Positions 49,154 through 58,880 are shown, counted from the stretch's first letter. The stretch is DNA of 64,000 nucleotides from Hydrogenovibrio sp. 3SP14C1 (GCF_029625905.1 NZ_JARTLM010000010.1:62001-126000); one strand, 5' to 3'. The notes: generated by a model from the letters alone, not told the origin. Made by a program: numbers and translations.

Positions 49154-49975
49154 ATGAACCTGACACCTGAACACGCTCAAAAACCGTCTCCCATGTCATG
49201 GACGGTAGGCGGAAAAACGCTTAATAGCCGTTTATTAATCGGCTCGGCGCTTTACTCCTCTCCCCAAGCGATGCAAGGGGCGATTAAGGCTTCTGGTGCT
49301 GAAATTGTCACCGTATCATTACGTCGGCAATCAGCCGGCGACCAAGCCGGAAAAACGTTTTGGGACATGATTAAGTCTTTAAACTGTCATGTTCTGCCCA
49401 ATACAGCAGGCTGCCATTCAGCGAAAGAAGCCATTACCACCGCTCAAATGGCGCGTGAAGTCTTTGAAACCAACTGGATCAAATTGGAAGTGATCGGCGA
49501 CCAATACAATTTGCAACCCGACCCCTTCGAGCTCCTGAAAGCGACTGAATTTTTAGTGAATGAGGGCTTTGAAGTCTTTCCTTACACAACAGATGATTTA
49601 GTTTTAGCGCAACGGTTAGTGGATGCAGGGTGCAATATTCTAATGCCTTGGGGCTCACCGATCGGTTCGGGCAAAGGGTTGATGAATCCATACAACCTAA
49701 ACGCAATCCGACAGAGATTTCCAGATTTAACACTCATCGTCGATGCCGGCATTGGAAAACCATCTCATGCCGTTCAAGCTTTGGAAATGGGGTATGACGG
49801 CATCCTACTCAACTCTGCGGTAGCGTTATCACCCAATCCAATCACTATGGGAAAAGCTTTCAAGTCCGCCGTTGAAGCAGGCGTGTATGCGTTTGATGCT
49901 GGCACGATGCAGGAAAGAGATCTGGCATCACCTTCAACCCCGGTGCTTGGCACGCCTTTTTGGCATCAAAATTAA
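49154..49975 (+). CDS. thiG: Thiazole synthase
   Basis: ThiG forms the thiazole phosphate from deoxyxylulose phosphate, the glycine imine and ThiS-thiocarboxylate. The 273-residue TIM barrel has the lysine-bearing block [10 protein letters not shown] near residue 110. It also has [16 protein letters not shown] near residue 165 and [20 protein letters not shown] near residue 195. The stop codon is followed immediately by a CCAGGCCTGG palindrome before thiE. Confidence 0.96.
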   Translation: MNLTPEHAQKPSPMSWTVGGKTLNSRLLIGSALYSSPQAMQGAIKASGAEIVTVSLRRQSAGDQAGKTFWDMIKSLNCHVLPNTAGCHSAKEAITTAQMAREVFETNWIKLEVIGDQYNLQPDPFELLKATEFLVNEGFEVFPYTTDDLVLAQRLVDAGCNILMPWGSPIGSGKGLMNPYNLNAIRQRFPDLTLIVDAGIGKPSHAVQALEMGYDGILLNSAVALSPNPITMGKAFKSAVEAGVYAFDAGTMQERDLASPSTPVLGTPFWHQN

Positions 49976-49985
49976 CCAGGCCTGG
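49976..49985. repeat. CCAGGCCTGG palindrome copy 8 (between thiG and thiE)
   Basis: The palindrome begins at the base after the thiG stop codon and lies within the thi operon, 18 bases before the thiE ATG. Flanks are AAATTAA on the left and CCGTTTTAAGGA on the right. Confidence 0.95.
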
Positions 49986-50003
49986 CCGTTTTAAGGAACC
50001 ATC

Positions 50004-50660
50004 ATGCAATTCCAAACCTGTCATTCTCCTGACAAACCACTGGGTATTTACCCGCTGGTGGATCGTGCTGAGAAACTGAAACCCCTTTTTGACGCCGGCA
50101 TCACTACCGCTCAAATTCGTGTAAAAGATTTAGACGGACAATCATTAGAAAATGAATTGGCGCAAGCCGATCGCCTTGCTAAGTCCTACCAAGCCAGGCT
50201 CTTCATCAATGATTTTTGGGAAATGGCACTTTATCTCAACAGTTATGGCGTACATTTAGGGCAAGAGGATGTTTTGCAGGCCAACCTGTCTGCACTCCAT
50301 CAGGCAGGTATTCGATTAGGGATCAGCACGCACACACCAGAAGAAATTGACTCGGCATTAACCATACAGCCCTCTTACATTGCCATTGGCCCCATTTTTG
50401 AAACCCAAAGCAAACAGTTATCTTACCTAACAACCGGTTTAATTAATCTTCAACATTGGGTGGAAACGTTGAATGTTCCCGTGGTTGCCATTGGTGGTAT
50501 TCAACGGCATAATCTTACTGACGTCATACAAGCTGGAGCGAACGGTATCGCCATGATTAATGGACTCAATCTGCCTGGCTATACAACAATGGAAAGTGCA
50601 CAAAAACTCATCGACACATTTAATGAGGCCTATCAAACAAGAGCGTTGCCCTATGTCTAA
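50004..50660 (+). CDS. thiE: Thiamine-phosphate synthase
   Basis: ThiE joins the pyrimidine and thiazole halves. The 218-residue TIM barrel has QIRVKD near residue 34, the diphosphate-binding FINDFWEMAL near residue 68, and YGVHLGQED. YIAIGPIFETQSK lies near residue 126 and VVAIGGIQRHN near residue 162. It reads slightly divergent from E. coli ThiE but the key blocks remain. The end overlaps the thiD start by eight bases. Confidence 0.9.
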   Translation: MQFQTCHSPDKPLGIYPLVDRAEKLKPLFDAGITTAQIRVKDLDGQSLENELAQADRLAKSYQARLFINDFWEMALYLNSYGVHLGQEDVLQANLSALHQAGIRLGISTHTPEEIDSALTIQPSYIAIGPIFETQSKQLSYLTTGLINLQHWVETLNVPVVAIGGIQRHNLTDVIQAGANGIAMINGLNLPGYTTMESAQKLIDTFNEAYQTRALPYV

Positions 50661-51498
50661 TCACACCCCCACCGTATTGAGCATTGCAGGGTCTGACCCT
50701 TATGGCGGCGCTGGAATTCAAGCTGATTTGAAAAGTATCCATGCGCTAGGAGGCTACGCCCTGACTTGCATTACCGCTCTAACAGCACAGAATTCCCAAG
50801 GCGTTGCGCACGTTGCTGCGACCTCGGCCGACACCTTAAGCCATCAGCTGGAGACCTTGCTGCAGGACATTAAGGTGGATGCGGTCAAAATCGGCATGCT
50901 TGCCAATGCAGACTTAATTCACGTGGTCGCTGACAAAATCACTCAGTACTCACTGAAAAATATCGTGTTAGATACCGTACTCATCAGCTCGAGTGGGCAT
51001 CCTCTTTTAGACGAAAATGCGGTGGCGGGCTTAAAAGAACAACTGTTTCCTAAAGCCACTGTCATTACTCCAAACTTACCTGAAATCAACCACCTCTTAG
51101 GCAAAGATTTTCATGACATTGCTCCTGAACTGGACACGATCAGTGACGCGTTTGTTAATATGGGTGTCCAAGCGATGGTGGCAAAAGGGGGACATGGCTT
51201 GGAAACCAATCTGGCGACCGATGTATTACTTCAGCCAGGTCATTCTCCTATGCCCTTTTCAAGCCCTCGTATTCAAACCTCTCATACACATGGTACCGGA
51301 TGCAGCTTTTCATCCGCCATTGCAACGTTCCTTGCTCAGGGTAAAGATTTAGCTTCTGCTGTCCAGCAGTCCAAACAGCAAATGCATCAGTGGTTTAATC
51401 AAAGTGAATCACTCCAATTAAACTATCAATCCAACCTTGGGCATCGTAAAGAACCCTTACTACATTTGGACTTGGGTAACGAACAGTCAAGCAATTAA
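50653..51498 (+). CDS. thiD: Hydroxymethylpyrimidine (phosphate) kinase
   Basis: ThiD phosphorylates the pyrimidine precursor twice. The 281-residue ribokinase-fold protein starts MSNHTPTVLSIAGSDPYGGAG. Its active-site motif HTHGTGCSFSSAIA lies near residue 212 and KIGMLANADLI near residue 78. I use the ATG at 50653, inside the thiE 3' end; the open frame extends 31 codons further into thiE but without family similarity. It is the last gene of the thi operon. Confidence 0.94.
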   Translation: MSNHTPTVLSIAGSDPYGGAGIQADLKSIHALGGYALTCITALTAQNSQGVAHVAATSADTLSHQLETLLQDIKVDAVKIGMLANADLIHVVADKITQYSLKNIVLDTVLISSSGHPLLDENAVAGLKEQLFPKATVITPNLPEINHLLGKDFHDIAPELDTISDAFVNMGVQAMVAKGGHGLETNLATDVLLQPGHSPMPFSSPRIQTSHTHGTGCSFSSAIATFLAQGKDLASAVQQSKQQMHQWFNQSESLQLNYQSNLGHRKEPLLHLDLGNEQSSN

Positions 51499-51555
51499 CA
51501 ACACACTTCGTTTCACTGGGTCTTTTTGCTAAGATTAAATTCCTTATACTGAAAG

Positions 51556-52329
51556 ATGATGATTATGACTTCTCCTTCCAACCCCAATATTAAAGCCGTG
51601 CTGTTTGATCTCAGTGGCGTACTCTATATCGGAACAAAAGCCCTTCCTGGTGCGGTTGAAGCGGTCCGTCGTTTAAAGCAGCAAGGCTTTATTCTTCGCT
51701 TTGTCACCAATACGGCCAGCCAACCCAGTGACATGATTTTAAAACAACTGGATCAGCTTGGATTTGATGTGAAAGAAACCGAGCTTTTTACCGCACCGAA
51801 AGCTGCTAGACAGTACCTTTTACATCATCAACTTCGACCATACTGTTTAATTCATAGCCTTTTAAAACCCGAATTTGCAGACATCAATCAAACAAACCCA
51901 AATTGTGTGTTGCTGGGAGACGCTCAAGAGAACTTGACCTATCAAAGCTTGAATAAAGCCTTCAATTTGCTTGAGCAGGGCTACCCTTTAATTGGTATCG
52001 GTAACAACAAATATTACAAAGATGCCGAAGGATTCAAGCTGGACGCGGGCGCTTTTGTCCATGCATTGGAATGGGCCAGTGATACGCACGCCATTATTAC
52101 CGGAAAACCGGATAAAACTTTTTTTGACGAAGTCGTCGCCTCGACAGGTGTGCCTGCTAATCAATGTTTAATGATTGGAGATGATGTCCGAGGTGATGTG
52201 GAAGGCGCCGTTAACGCTGGTTTACAAGCAGCACTGGTTCGCACGGGAAAATTCAAACCCAGCGATGAAAAAATACTGCCTGATGTGGCTTGGATACTGG
52301 ACAGCATCCAAAAACTTTCTTTATCTTAA
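51556..52329 (+). CDS. HAD-IIA family phosphatase (LHPP-like)
   Basis: The 257-residue protein has HAD motif I DLSGVLYIG near residue 18, in which the second acidic residue of DxD is replaced by serine as in the LHPP/HDHD2-like subgroup. Motif II (TNTASQ) lies near residue 56, the lysine in GKPDK near residue 178, and the acidic motif GDDVRGDVEGA near residue 209. The subgroup hydrolyses phospho-lysine, phospho-histidine or pyrophosphate; the substrate here is unknown. Three ATGs lie at 51556, 51559 and 51565, so the exact start is uncertain. Confidence 0.82.
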   Translation: MMIMTSPSNPNIKAVLFDLSGVLYIGTKALPGAVEAVRRLKQQGFILRFVTNTASQPSDMILKQLDQLGFDVKETELFTAPKAARQYLLHHQLRPYCLIHSLLKPEFADINQTNPNCVLLGDAQENLTYQSLNKAFNLLEQGYPLIGIGNNKYYKDAEGFKLDAGAFVHALEWASDTHAIITGKPDKTFFDEVVASTGVPANQCLMIGDDVRGDVEGAVNAGLQAALVRTGKFKPSDEKILPDVAWILDSIQKLSLS

Positions 52330-52398
52330 AATACGATTAATGCTGTTAAATGAATTTAAAATACTTAAATTTTTATAAAAAACAAAAAAGGATTTTAT

Positions 52399-52719
52399 AT
52401 GAAACTTCTTTATACACTTGTCTTCAGTTTGTTTTTGGTCATTATCTCCGCCTGTTCTAATACCTCAGATCCAGGACCTTTAGCTGGAAAATGGCATTTA
52501 ACAGGCCAAGTAGAAATGACGATGATCTTTCGACCTGGTGAAACAGAGACAAAGGATGTCGTTGAAAAGGTGCGCTACAAGACAGAAGGAAAAGACGTCT
52601 TAGTGACTTACTTGGAAGGCATGGCCAAAGGCATGACCATGCGATATACCATGATTGATGACAATACCGCCGTCACCAATTTAGGCACGCTCAAAAAAAT
52701 ATCATCTAATCCAGATTAA
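52399..52719 (+). CDS. Small lipoprotein of unknown function
   Basis: The 106-residue protein has a lipoprotein signal (LYTLVFSLFLVIISAC) with the lipobox ISAC near residue 19, then a small domain beginning GPLAGKWHLTGQ. That start resembles lipocalin-like or copper-resistance-type small domains, but I cannot name a family. AAAGGATTTTAT precedes the ATG. It is probably attached to the outer membrane. A hairpin (52731-52757) separates it from the convergent glutathione reductase gene. Confidence 0.65.
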   Translation: MKLLYTLVFSLFLVIISACSNTSDPGPLAGKWHLTGQVEMTMIFRPGETETKDVVEKVRYKTEGKDVLVTYLEGMAKGMTMRYTMIDDNTAVTNLGTLKKISSNPD

Positions 52720-52730
52720 ACGATAAAGCC

Positions 52731-52757
52731 AGTGCTTCACATGAAACGTGAAGCACT
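52731..52757. terminator. Hairpin between convergent lipoprotein and gor genes
   Basis: AGTGCTTCAC (52731-52740) and GTGAAGCACT (52748-52757) pair perfectly over 10 bp around ATGAAAC. Flanking U-runs are weak on both strands. Confidence 0.6.
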
Positions 52758-52767
52758 TGAAAAAAGG

Positions 52768-54138
52768 TTATTTTAAAATCATCGGTTGCATGGTCACCAG
52801 CTCTTCTGAAGAAGAAGGGTGAATCGCTATCGTAGCATCCAAATCCGCTTTAGTTGCGCCCATCTGAACCGCTACAGCAAAGCCTTGCAACATTTCATCT
52901 GCACCATCACCGACAATATGAATGCCAACCACTTTTTGGTCTTCTCCGACACATACCAGCTTTAACGCTGTTTTAATTTGATGTTCGGTAAAGGCATAAC
53001 GCATCGGGGTAAACACCGCACTATAAACCTCAACATTATCATGACCATATTCTTTACGAGCATCATGTTCTGCTAGCCCAATCACACCAACGGGCGGGTG
53101 AGAAAACACGACGGTCGGCACTTTTGATAAATCCATTTTCAGCTCAGGCTGGTTGTTATACAAACGTTCCGCTAAATAACGCCCGGCTCGTATTGCAACA
53201 GGGGTTAGCTGCGCCTGTCCTGTCACATCGCCAATTGCATAAATATTGGATACTTGTGTTTGGTGATACTCATTCACATCAATATAGCCTCGACCATTCG
53301 GCACAAGCCCGACTTTATCCAAAGCTAATGGCTCAGTTAAGGTTTCACGACCCACAGCCCAAATAACTTCATCAAACCCTTCTAAATGCTGACCATCTTC
53401 CGATTCAATCGTGAGGGTTCCATCAGCGGCTTTAATGAGTTTTTTCACTTTAAAGTGATATTCTTTTTTAATGCCACTTTCAATCATGGCATCGGTCAAG
53501 GTTTCACGCACCATATCATCAAAACCGCGCAACACAAGGTCTTTACGGCTGATGAGAGTGGTTTCAGTACCTAGTGCCTGTAACACCCCTGCAATCTCAA
53601 CACCAATATACCCACTGCCGATGACTGCGACCTTGTTCGGTTGTTCTGTTAACTCGAAAAAACCATCAGACGTAATTCCCAAATCAGCATTTTCAGTTTC
53701 ATTTGGAATAAACGGCGTTCCGCCGGGCGCAATTACGATTGTTTCTGCGGTGACCAACTTGCCGTCAACTGAAACGGTATGTTCATCGACAAAGCTTCCC
53801 CAGCCTTCTAGCACGTCAATGCCTAACTCCTTGAAATAGCCGCCATACCAAGTGGTAATGTTAGAAATATATTGTTCACGACGCTTCACCAGCTCGGACC
53901 AGTCAAAGCCTTTTCGTTCCACGTGGAACCCGAAATCCGGGGCATCTCTTAAAGAGTCGGCGATTTGCGCGCCAAACCACATGACTTTTTTAGGCACACA
54001 TCCAATATTAACGCAAGTACCACCCATTTTTTTGGCTTCAACAACGGCGCACTTTTTGCCATACCCTACTGCTCTTTCCACAACGGACAGGCCACCACTT
54101 CCTGCTCCAATGGCAATCAGATCATAATCATATTGCAT
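52768..54138 (-). CDS. gor: Glutathione-disulfide reductase
   Basis: Gor reduces oxidised glutathione with NADPH. The 456-residue protein has the FAD-binding GAGSGGLSV near residue 12 and the redox-active disulfide [10 protein letters not shown] near residue 42. The NADPH-binding [13 protein letters not shown] lies near residue 174, and the C-terminal active-site histidine is in IHPSSSEE near residue 441. The peroxiredoxin-glutaredoxin gene upstream on the same strand uses glutathione, so the two form a peroxide-defence pair. Confidence 0.94.
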   Translation of the reverse strand: MQYDYDLIAIGAGSGGLSVVERAVGYGKKCAVVEAKKMGGTCVNIGCVPKKVMWFGAQIADSLRDAPDFGFHVERKGFDWSELVKRREQYISNITTWYGGYFKELGIDVLEGWGSFVDEHTVSVDGKLVTAETIVIAPGGTPFIPNETENADLGITSDGFFELTEQPNKVAVIGSGYIGVEIAGVLQALGTETTLISRKDLVLRGFDDMVRETLTDAMIESGIKKEYHFKVKKLIKAADGTLTIESEDGQHLEGFDEVIWAVGRETLTEPLALDKVGLVPNGRGYIDVNEYHQTQVSNIYAIGDVTGQAQLTPVAIRAGRYLAERLYNNQPELKMDLSKVPTVVFSHPPVGVIGLAEHDARKEYGHDNVEVYSAVFTPMRYAFTEHQIKTALKLVCVGEDQKVVGIHIVGDGADEMLQGFAVAVQMGATKADLDATIAIHPSSSEELVTMQPMILK

Positions 54139-54218
54139 GTGTTTTCCTCTTTTAAAAATCGCTATTTATCTTTTCTGGCTTGGATAAATAGAGATTCTTG
54201 AATGATTAATATTAAAGA

Positions 54219-54244
54219 AAAAACCACCAGGCCTGGTGGTTTTT
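54219..54244. terminator. Terminator-like palindrome containing copy 9
   Basis: A perfect 26-bp palindrome: AAAAACCA-CCAGG and CCTGG-TGGTTTTT, with CCAGGCCTGG at 54227-54236. It lies just after the peroxiredoxin-glutaredoxin gene and before gor on the minus strand, so it probably ends or reduces transcription of the former. Confidence 0.85.
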
Positions 54245-54262
54245 CCGGTAAAGAACTGTCGA

Positions 54263-55006
54263 TTATTTTGCTAAATAAGCCGCTAAATCGTCAGAGCCCC
54301 CAATATGCTTCCCTTCCATAAACACTTGCGGAACGGTATCCGCATTGGCCACCGCGCGCAGTGTACGAGAAGTCACATCAGAATGTGAAACGGTAATTTC
54401 TTCATACTCAATCCCGGCATCTTCTAGAGCCGCCTTCGCTTTCGCGCAGAATGGGCAACCTGGCTTTGTAAAGATTGTCGCTACTTTCTTAGGTTGCGCG
54501 TTAGGGTTGATGTATTCCAACATCGTATCCGCATCCGACACTTCGAATGGGTCGCCTGGTACACTCGGCTCGATAAACATTTTTTCAACAACACCATCTT
54601 TAACCAGCATTGAGTAACGCCATGAACGTTTCCCAAATCCTAAATCGGCTTTATCCACCAACATGCCCATGCCGTCAGTGAATTCACCGTTTCCATCCGG
54701 AATTAAAGTAACATTGGTCGATTCTTGATCTTTTGCCCATTCGTTCATGACAAACGTATCATTAACGGATAAACACACAATTTCGTCTACACCGTTTTCA
54801 AAGAAAACCGGTGCAAGTTCATTGTAACGAGGTAAATGAGAAGAAGAGCAAGTTGGGGTAAACGCACCTGGCAAAGAAAACACGACAACCGTGCGACCTT
54901 TAAAGATATCATCACTTTTTACATTGACCCATTCATTATTTTGACGCGTTGGCCAGACAACACTTGGAACGGTTTGACCTTCTTTGTTTTCTAAAGCTTG
55001 AGACAT
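54263..55006 (-). CDS. Peroxiredoxin-glutaredoxin hybrid (hydrogen peroxide reductase)
   Basis: The protein (247 aa) fuses a Prx5-type peroxiredoxin (residues 1-160, peroxidatic cysteine in [12 protein letters not shown] near residue 48) to a glutaredoxin (residues 170-247, CPFC motif in [11 protein letters not shown]). This architecture, known from Haemophilus and sulfur oxidisers, reduces peroxide directly with glutathione. I use the ATG at 55004-55006 with GGGAGAAAAAT upstream; an earlier TTG-led extension is not supported. Glutathione reductase is encoded just downstream. Confidence 0.93.
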   Translation of the reverse strand: MSQALENKEGQTVPSVVWPTRQNNEWVNVKSDDIFKGRTVVVFSLPGAFTPTCSSSHLPRYNELAPVFFENGVDEIVCLSVNDTFVMNEWAKDQESTNVTLIPDGNGEFTDGMGMLVDKADLGFGKRSWRYSMLVKDGVVEKMFIEPSVPGDPFEVSDADTMLEYINPNAQPKKVATIFTKPGCPFCAKAKAALEDAGIEYEEITVSHSDVTSRTLRAVANADTVPQVFMEGKHIGGSDDLAAYLAK

Positions 55007-55186
55007 ATTTTTCTCCCTAGTTAACGACTTAGCGATGTTAAACAAAAGCGCTAAGTTCATAAAAAACAGTTAATTTTGAATACAAAACTCATTCTATGCG
55101 AAAAAATAAATAAGTAAAATTAATTGTTTTAACTAGAATGATAGCTTTTAACTATCAAAAGAGTATTTATTCTTGCAAAAACGCTA

Positions 55187-55636
55187 TTATTGCATCGGGG
55201 CGGATTGCAGTTCACGCATAAACAACTCCAAGCTTCCCGTCTCTTGAGCATATTTCATAATCACGCCCAACAAAGCCTGATCTTCCTGCTTTGAAGCAAT
55301 ACGAGCAGCCAGTTGAAACTCTCGCCCTGTTACCTCTCCCTGAAAAGCATTGACTTCCAACAACGCCGCCAAAGCGCCCACATTCGATAACAAGCAGGCT
55401 GCCTGCAAAGGTTTAACAGAAGTTCCTTCCGCATCTTTTGCCACCTCTTGCTGAGGTGAGACAAAATGCTCTTGAATCAAAACCTTCATCATCCAATAAT
55501 TCATTTCAGGCGCTTCTTGGCTTTCCAAAACATTCATAAAAATCTCATTAGGATCCATCTGATGTTTTTGAATCAAAGTCTGTACTGTTTTCGAAAACGG
55601 TTCACGCGTTTCAGGTTTTAAATCTAATAAATTCAT
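55187..55636 (-). CDS. Hypothetical cytosolic protein
   Basis: I do not recognise this 149-residue protein. It is acidic and mostly helical, without signal peptide or membrane segment. A mid-part with LQAACLLSNVGALAALLEV and EFQLAARIASKQ could form a pair of helical-repeat units. It lies between the HI0933-type gene (same strand, upstream by 39 bases) and the peroxiredoxin-glutaredoxin gene. Confidence 0.55.
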   Translation of the reverse strand: MNLLDLKPETREPFSKTVQTLIQKHQMDPNEIFMNVLESQEAPEMNYWMMKVLIQEHFVSPQQEVAKDAEGTSVKPLQAACLLSNVGALAALLEVNAFQGEVTGREFQLAARIASKQEDQALLGVIMKYAQETGSLELFMRELQSAPMQ

Positions 55637-55674
55637 GTCTTGTCTCTGTTTGTTTTCCTAGCTTATTATATCAG

Positions 55675-56889
55675 TTATACGGTTTGCCCAGCCGCAAACC
55701 CGGAAGACCAAGCCCATTGAAAGTTATAGCCACCTAGATGCCCTGTTACATCCAAGACTTCTCCAATAAAGTAGAGTCCCGGTACTTTCTTGGCTTCAAA
55801 GTTTTTAGACGACACCTCATCGGTATCGACCCCTCCTAAAGTCACTTCGGCCTTGTCATAGCCTGCGGTATCACTGGGATAAAGCGTCCAGTGCGTTATC
55901 TGTTGAGCAAACCGCTCGATCTCTTCATTGGGCAGGTCAGCTAATTTAGTCGCAATGGGAAACATTTCCAGCCAGGCCTGGGTAAATTTCTTTGTCCAAA
56001 ACTGCTGCAGCCAACGCACCAGAGATGCATTAGTTTGTTTTAATCGCATCAACTCCGCCAAAACATCCAGCTTAGGCAGCAGATTAATTTTAATCGGTTG
56101 ACCCGGCCGCCAGTAATTGGAAATCTGCAATACGCCTGGCCCACTGATGCCCTGATGCGTGAATAGCATGGCTTCTTCAAAACATTTTTCTTGCTGACCA
56201 TCAAATGTACTGATGCTAACATCCAATGCAATCCCACTCAGTTGATGACAAAAGTCTCGCCACTTACCTTCAAAAACCAAAGGAACCAAGCCAGGTCGAT
56301 TTGAAATTCGTTTTAAGCCAAACTGTTTCGCAACTTGGTAACCAAAATTGCTCGCTTTGAGCTTAGGAAAAGAAAGCGCACCCGTCGCGATCACCAACGA
56401 TTGACACTCAATAAAATACTCACTCGTTTCAACTCGAAACGCCGCTTCAGCAAGCGTTTTCGGTGTTAATTTTGTAATGGCCTTCACAGAAGTATTTAAT
56501 TGAAGGTTCACCCCCGCCCAGTCACATTCAGTTTTCAAAATATGAATCAAGTCTCCAGCACGATGTCGGCAAAACAACTTTCCAAGCTCCCGCTCTTCAT
56601 ATTCCAATCCATGTCGATCAACCAGATCAATAAAATCTTGAGGTTGGTATCGAGCCAATGCACTTTTAACAAAATGCGGATTTTGACAAATAAAGTCGTT
56701 TGGCGTAACCACTTGATTGGTAAAGTTGCATTTTCCTCCGCCGGAAATTCGAATTTTCGCCGCTGCTTTAGGGGCATGATCGAGAACCCATACCTCTCGC
56801 CCACGATAACCCGCTGTGGCGGCACACATCAGCCCCGATGCACCGGCACCAATAATCAGCACATCTATGGTATTCGTCTTCAACAGCAT
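55675..56889 (-). CDS. HI0933-family flavoprotein (NAD(P)/FAD-dependent)
   Basis: The 404-residue protein has the FAD-binding start VLIIGAGASGLMCAATAGYRG and the family signature KIRISGGGKCNFTN near residue 45. TGALSFPKLKASNFGY lies near residue 170, and the C-terminal GEVLDVTGHLGGYNFQWAWS near residue 375 is diagnostic of the HI0933 (YhiN) family. The reaction is not known. One CCAGGCCTGG palindrome lies inside (55972-55981), read as Q-A-W. It starts three bases after the CinA-like gene. Confidence 0.87.
   Translation of the reverse strand: MLLKTNTIDVLIIGAGASGLMCAATAGYRGREVWVLDHAPKAAAKIRISGGGKCNFTNQVVTPNDFICQNPHFVKSALARYQPQDFIDLVDRHGLEYEERELGKLFCRHRAGDLIHILKTECDWAGVNLQLNTSVKAITKLTPKTLAEAAFRVETSEYFIECQSLVIATGALSFPKLKASNFGYQVAKQFGLKRISNRPGLVPLVFEGKWRDFCHQLSGIALDVSISTFDGQQEKCFEEAMLFTHQGISGPGVLQISNYWRPGQPIKINLLPKLDVLAELMRLKQTNASLVRWLQQFWTKKFTQAWLEMFPIATKLADLPNEEIERFAQQITHWTLYPSDTAGYDKAEVTLGGVDTDEVSSKNFEAKKVPGLYFIGEVLDVTGHLGGYNFQWAWSSGFAAGQTV
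55972..55981. repeat. CCAGGCCTGG palindrome copy 10 (inside HI0933-type gene)
   Basis: An exact copy inside the flavoprotein gene, read as CAG GCC TGG (Q-A-W) on the minus strand. Confidence 0.95.
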
Positions 56890-56892
56890 TCT

Positions 56893-57639
56893 CTATATAA
56901 GTTCAAACGAAGCTTCTCGCTTATTGGCTTCGCTGATCAGCGCATCCAACCCTTTTTGAGCGTCCGCTTCATACCCTTCAACGCCCAGTTCGATTGTGCG
57001 ATCACCTTGCTCTGAAATACTCGGCAAACTAAATAGACGTAAGGTTGGAAACTCGACTTCAAACGCCTCCATAAATGTGATCCATTCAGACTCATGCCCA
57101 TCAATCAAACGAATGGTTTTTTCAACCTTAGGTTCCAGTTTTAAATGCGGATAATATTGGTTCAGCACCCATTCCATCATTGGCTTCGCCATCATTGGAA
57201 AGCCAGGCATAAAATGATGATTCTGAATCGAAAATCCTGGCACTCGGTTATAAAAATTGGGAATAATCGTCGCACCTTTCGGATACTCCGCCATTCGAAT
57301 ACGTTGAGGATAAGCCTCTTTCCCAAACTGTGCTTCAATTTCTTTAACCCCATCCGGGTGTCGTTCAATCGGCAAGCCTAGGGCTTTTGCTGCCGCCTGA
57401 CGAGTTCTGTCATCCGGTGTCGCTCCAATTCCGCCAAAGGAAAACACAATATCGCCCGACTCAAAACTGGATTTAAGCGTGTCCACCAAGAAACCGGGTT
57501 CATCGCCTAAAATGTTTACCCAGGTCAACTCCAGCCCTCTAGGTTTTAACAAAGCATTTGCTTGGTTCAAGTGTTTATCTTGTCGCTTGCCAGACAACAC
57601 TTCATCTCCAATAATCAACAAGCCAATTTTTTGGTTCAT
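56893..57639 (-). CDS. CinA N-terminal-like molybdopterin-binding-fold protein
   Basis: The 248-residue protein matches the N-terminal domain of CinA (competence/damage-inducible): GLLIIGDEVLSGKRQD at the start and FSFGGIGATPDDRTRQAAA near residue 67. The C-terminal nicotinamide-deamidase domain of full CinA is absent. This short form could act in nucleotide-sugar or ADP-ribose cleavage (COG1058), but its function is not established here. It overlaps neither neighbour and runs into the HI0933-type gene. Confidence 0.85.
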   Translation of the reverse strand: MNQKIGLLIIGDEVLSGKRQDKHLNQANALLKPRGLELTWVNILGDEPGFLVDTLKSSFESGDIVFSFGGIGATPDDRTRQAAAKALGLPIERHPDGVKEIEAQFGKEAYPQRIRMAEYPKGATIIPNFYNRVPGFSIQNHHFMPGFPMMAKPMMEWVLNQYYPHLKLEPKVEKTIRLIDGHESEWITFMEAFEVEFPTLRLFSLPSISEQGDRTIELGVEGYEADAQKGLDALISEANKREASFELI

Positions 57640-57672
57640 GGTCTTCTCATATACTCTGTATTCAGTTCAATA

Positions 57673-58077
57673 TCACTGATTATTTACTTCCGTAACATTT
57701 TGTTTTTGCTGTGCGAAAACAGCAATTTTTTCTGCCATCAACTTAGAATCAATGGGTTTGGTCATATAATCATCCATTCCTGCTTCGTAGCACTTTTCAT
57801 CATCACCGGCCATCGCATTGGCCGTCATCGCAATAACCGGAATCTCCGAAAGCGGGCTTTCCAGTTTTCTAATGGCTCGTGTCGTTTCATACCCATCTTT
57901 CACTGGCATTTGACAGTCCATTAAAATCAGGTCATAAGCTGTTTTGTCCAAAGCCTCCAAAGCTTCTTGACCATTGCCTGAGACATCGGCCTGATATCCC
58001 ATTTTCGCCAACAACGCTACCGCGACTTTCTGGTTGACTAGATTATCTTCAACCACCAACACTTTAAATAATTCCAT
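57673..58077 (-). CDS. Single-domain response regulator (CheY-like)
   Basis: The protein (134 aa) is a lone receiver domain: acidic pair in VVEDNLVN, phospho-acceptor aspartate in LILMDCQMPVKDG near residue 54, and lysine in MTKPID near residue 105. It resembles receivers of hybrid kinases. The ATG at 58075-58077 with GGAG ten bases upstream gives a compact domain; the frame is open further into the MBL gene. With no output domain it must act through partners. It follows the MBL-fold gene with 20 bases between. Confidence 0.85.
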   Translation of the reverse strand: MELFKVLVVEDNLVNQKVAVALLAKMGYQADVSGNGQEALEALDKTAYDLILMDCQMPVKDGYETTRAIRKLESPLSEIPVIAMTANAMAGDDEKCYEAGMDDYMTKPIDSKLMAEKIAVFAQQKQNVTEVNNQ

Positions 58078-58097
58078 CCCGGAATTGCTCCTAACAA

Positions 58098-58880
58098 TCA
58101 TTGTTTTTTCGCTGTCGCCACAGTATAAATTTGACCGGCTTCCAATACGCTGGGCTTCCAACTTGAGAGTACTTTTCGAATTTCTTTCATCACCATTTCT
58201 TTGTGATGCACCGGCAGATGCGAAATAAACAGCGAGGGTCGATAATTCAATTTTTCAAGGTCAAATTTAAGGGCGTCAGGGTAGTAATGTTTCGCCAACT
58301 CACTGATGCTTTTATCAATTTTTGAATATTGATTGTCCATAATCAACATATCGACAGGTGGCAAATTATTCAATGCTTGCCACAAGGCATCGTTTTGAGA
58401 ACAATCACCACTAAAGGCAAACGCCGCTTCTTCGTTACCGATCCAATAGCCTGCAGTCGGAACAGAATGATGAACAGGCAAAACCACTACTTGCTTATCC
58501 CCAAATGACAATACATCACCGTATTTTACAATATTTAAGTGTACACAAGGACGATCATGAGTAGGCAAAGTCGTAAAATCAGGCCAGATAACGTCATTGA
58601 AAATATGCTTTTTGAGGGCTTCAACCGTATGATGTAGCGCATAGACTTGAATGGTTTTATGTGCGCTATTAATAAGGTTATTCAACAAGAAAGGTAAATG
58701 CGAAACATGATCCAAATGGCTATGCGTCAAGACAACCGTTTCAACCTGAAGCATCTCCTGATACGTCAACGTTTCCACACCCGTTCCGGCATCCACCATC
58801 AAGGTATTATCCACCAAAAATGCAGTGGTCCCTTGACCTGACGAAACCCCGCCACTACATCCTAAAATTCGCAACTGCAT
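58098..58880 (-). CDS. MBL-fold class II cyclic-nucleotide phosphodiesterase-like protein
   Basis: The 260-residue protein has the metallo-beta-lactamase metal motif THSHLDHVSHLPFL near residue 52. It also has the class II cAMP phosphodiesterase-like FSGDCSQND near residue 155 and SHLPVHHKE near residue 225. The N-terminus reads LRILGCSGGVSSGQGTTAFLVD. Its real substrate could be cAMP or another phosphodiester. It is divergent from a GAF-HD-GYP gene and followed by a receiver gene, hinting at a nucleotide-signalling unit. Confidence 0.82.
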   Translation of the reverse strand: MQLRILGCSGGVSSGQGTTAFLVDNTLMVDAGTGVETLTYQEMLQVETVVLTHSHLDHVSHLPFLLNNLINSAHKTIQVYALHHTVEALKKHIFNDVIWPDFTTLPTHDRPCVHLNIVKYGDVLSFGDKQVVVLPVHHSVPTAGYWIGNEEAAFAFSGDCSQNDALWQALNNLPPVDMLIMDNQYSKIDKSISELAKHYYPDALKFDLEKLNYRPSLFISHLPVHHKEMVMKEIRKVLSSWKPSVLEAGQIYTVATAKKQ

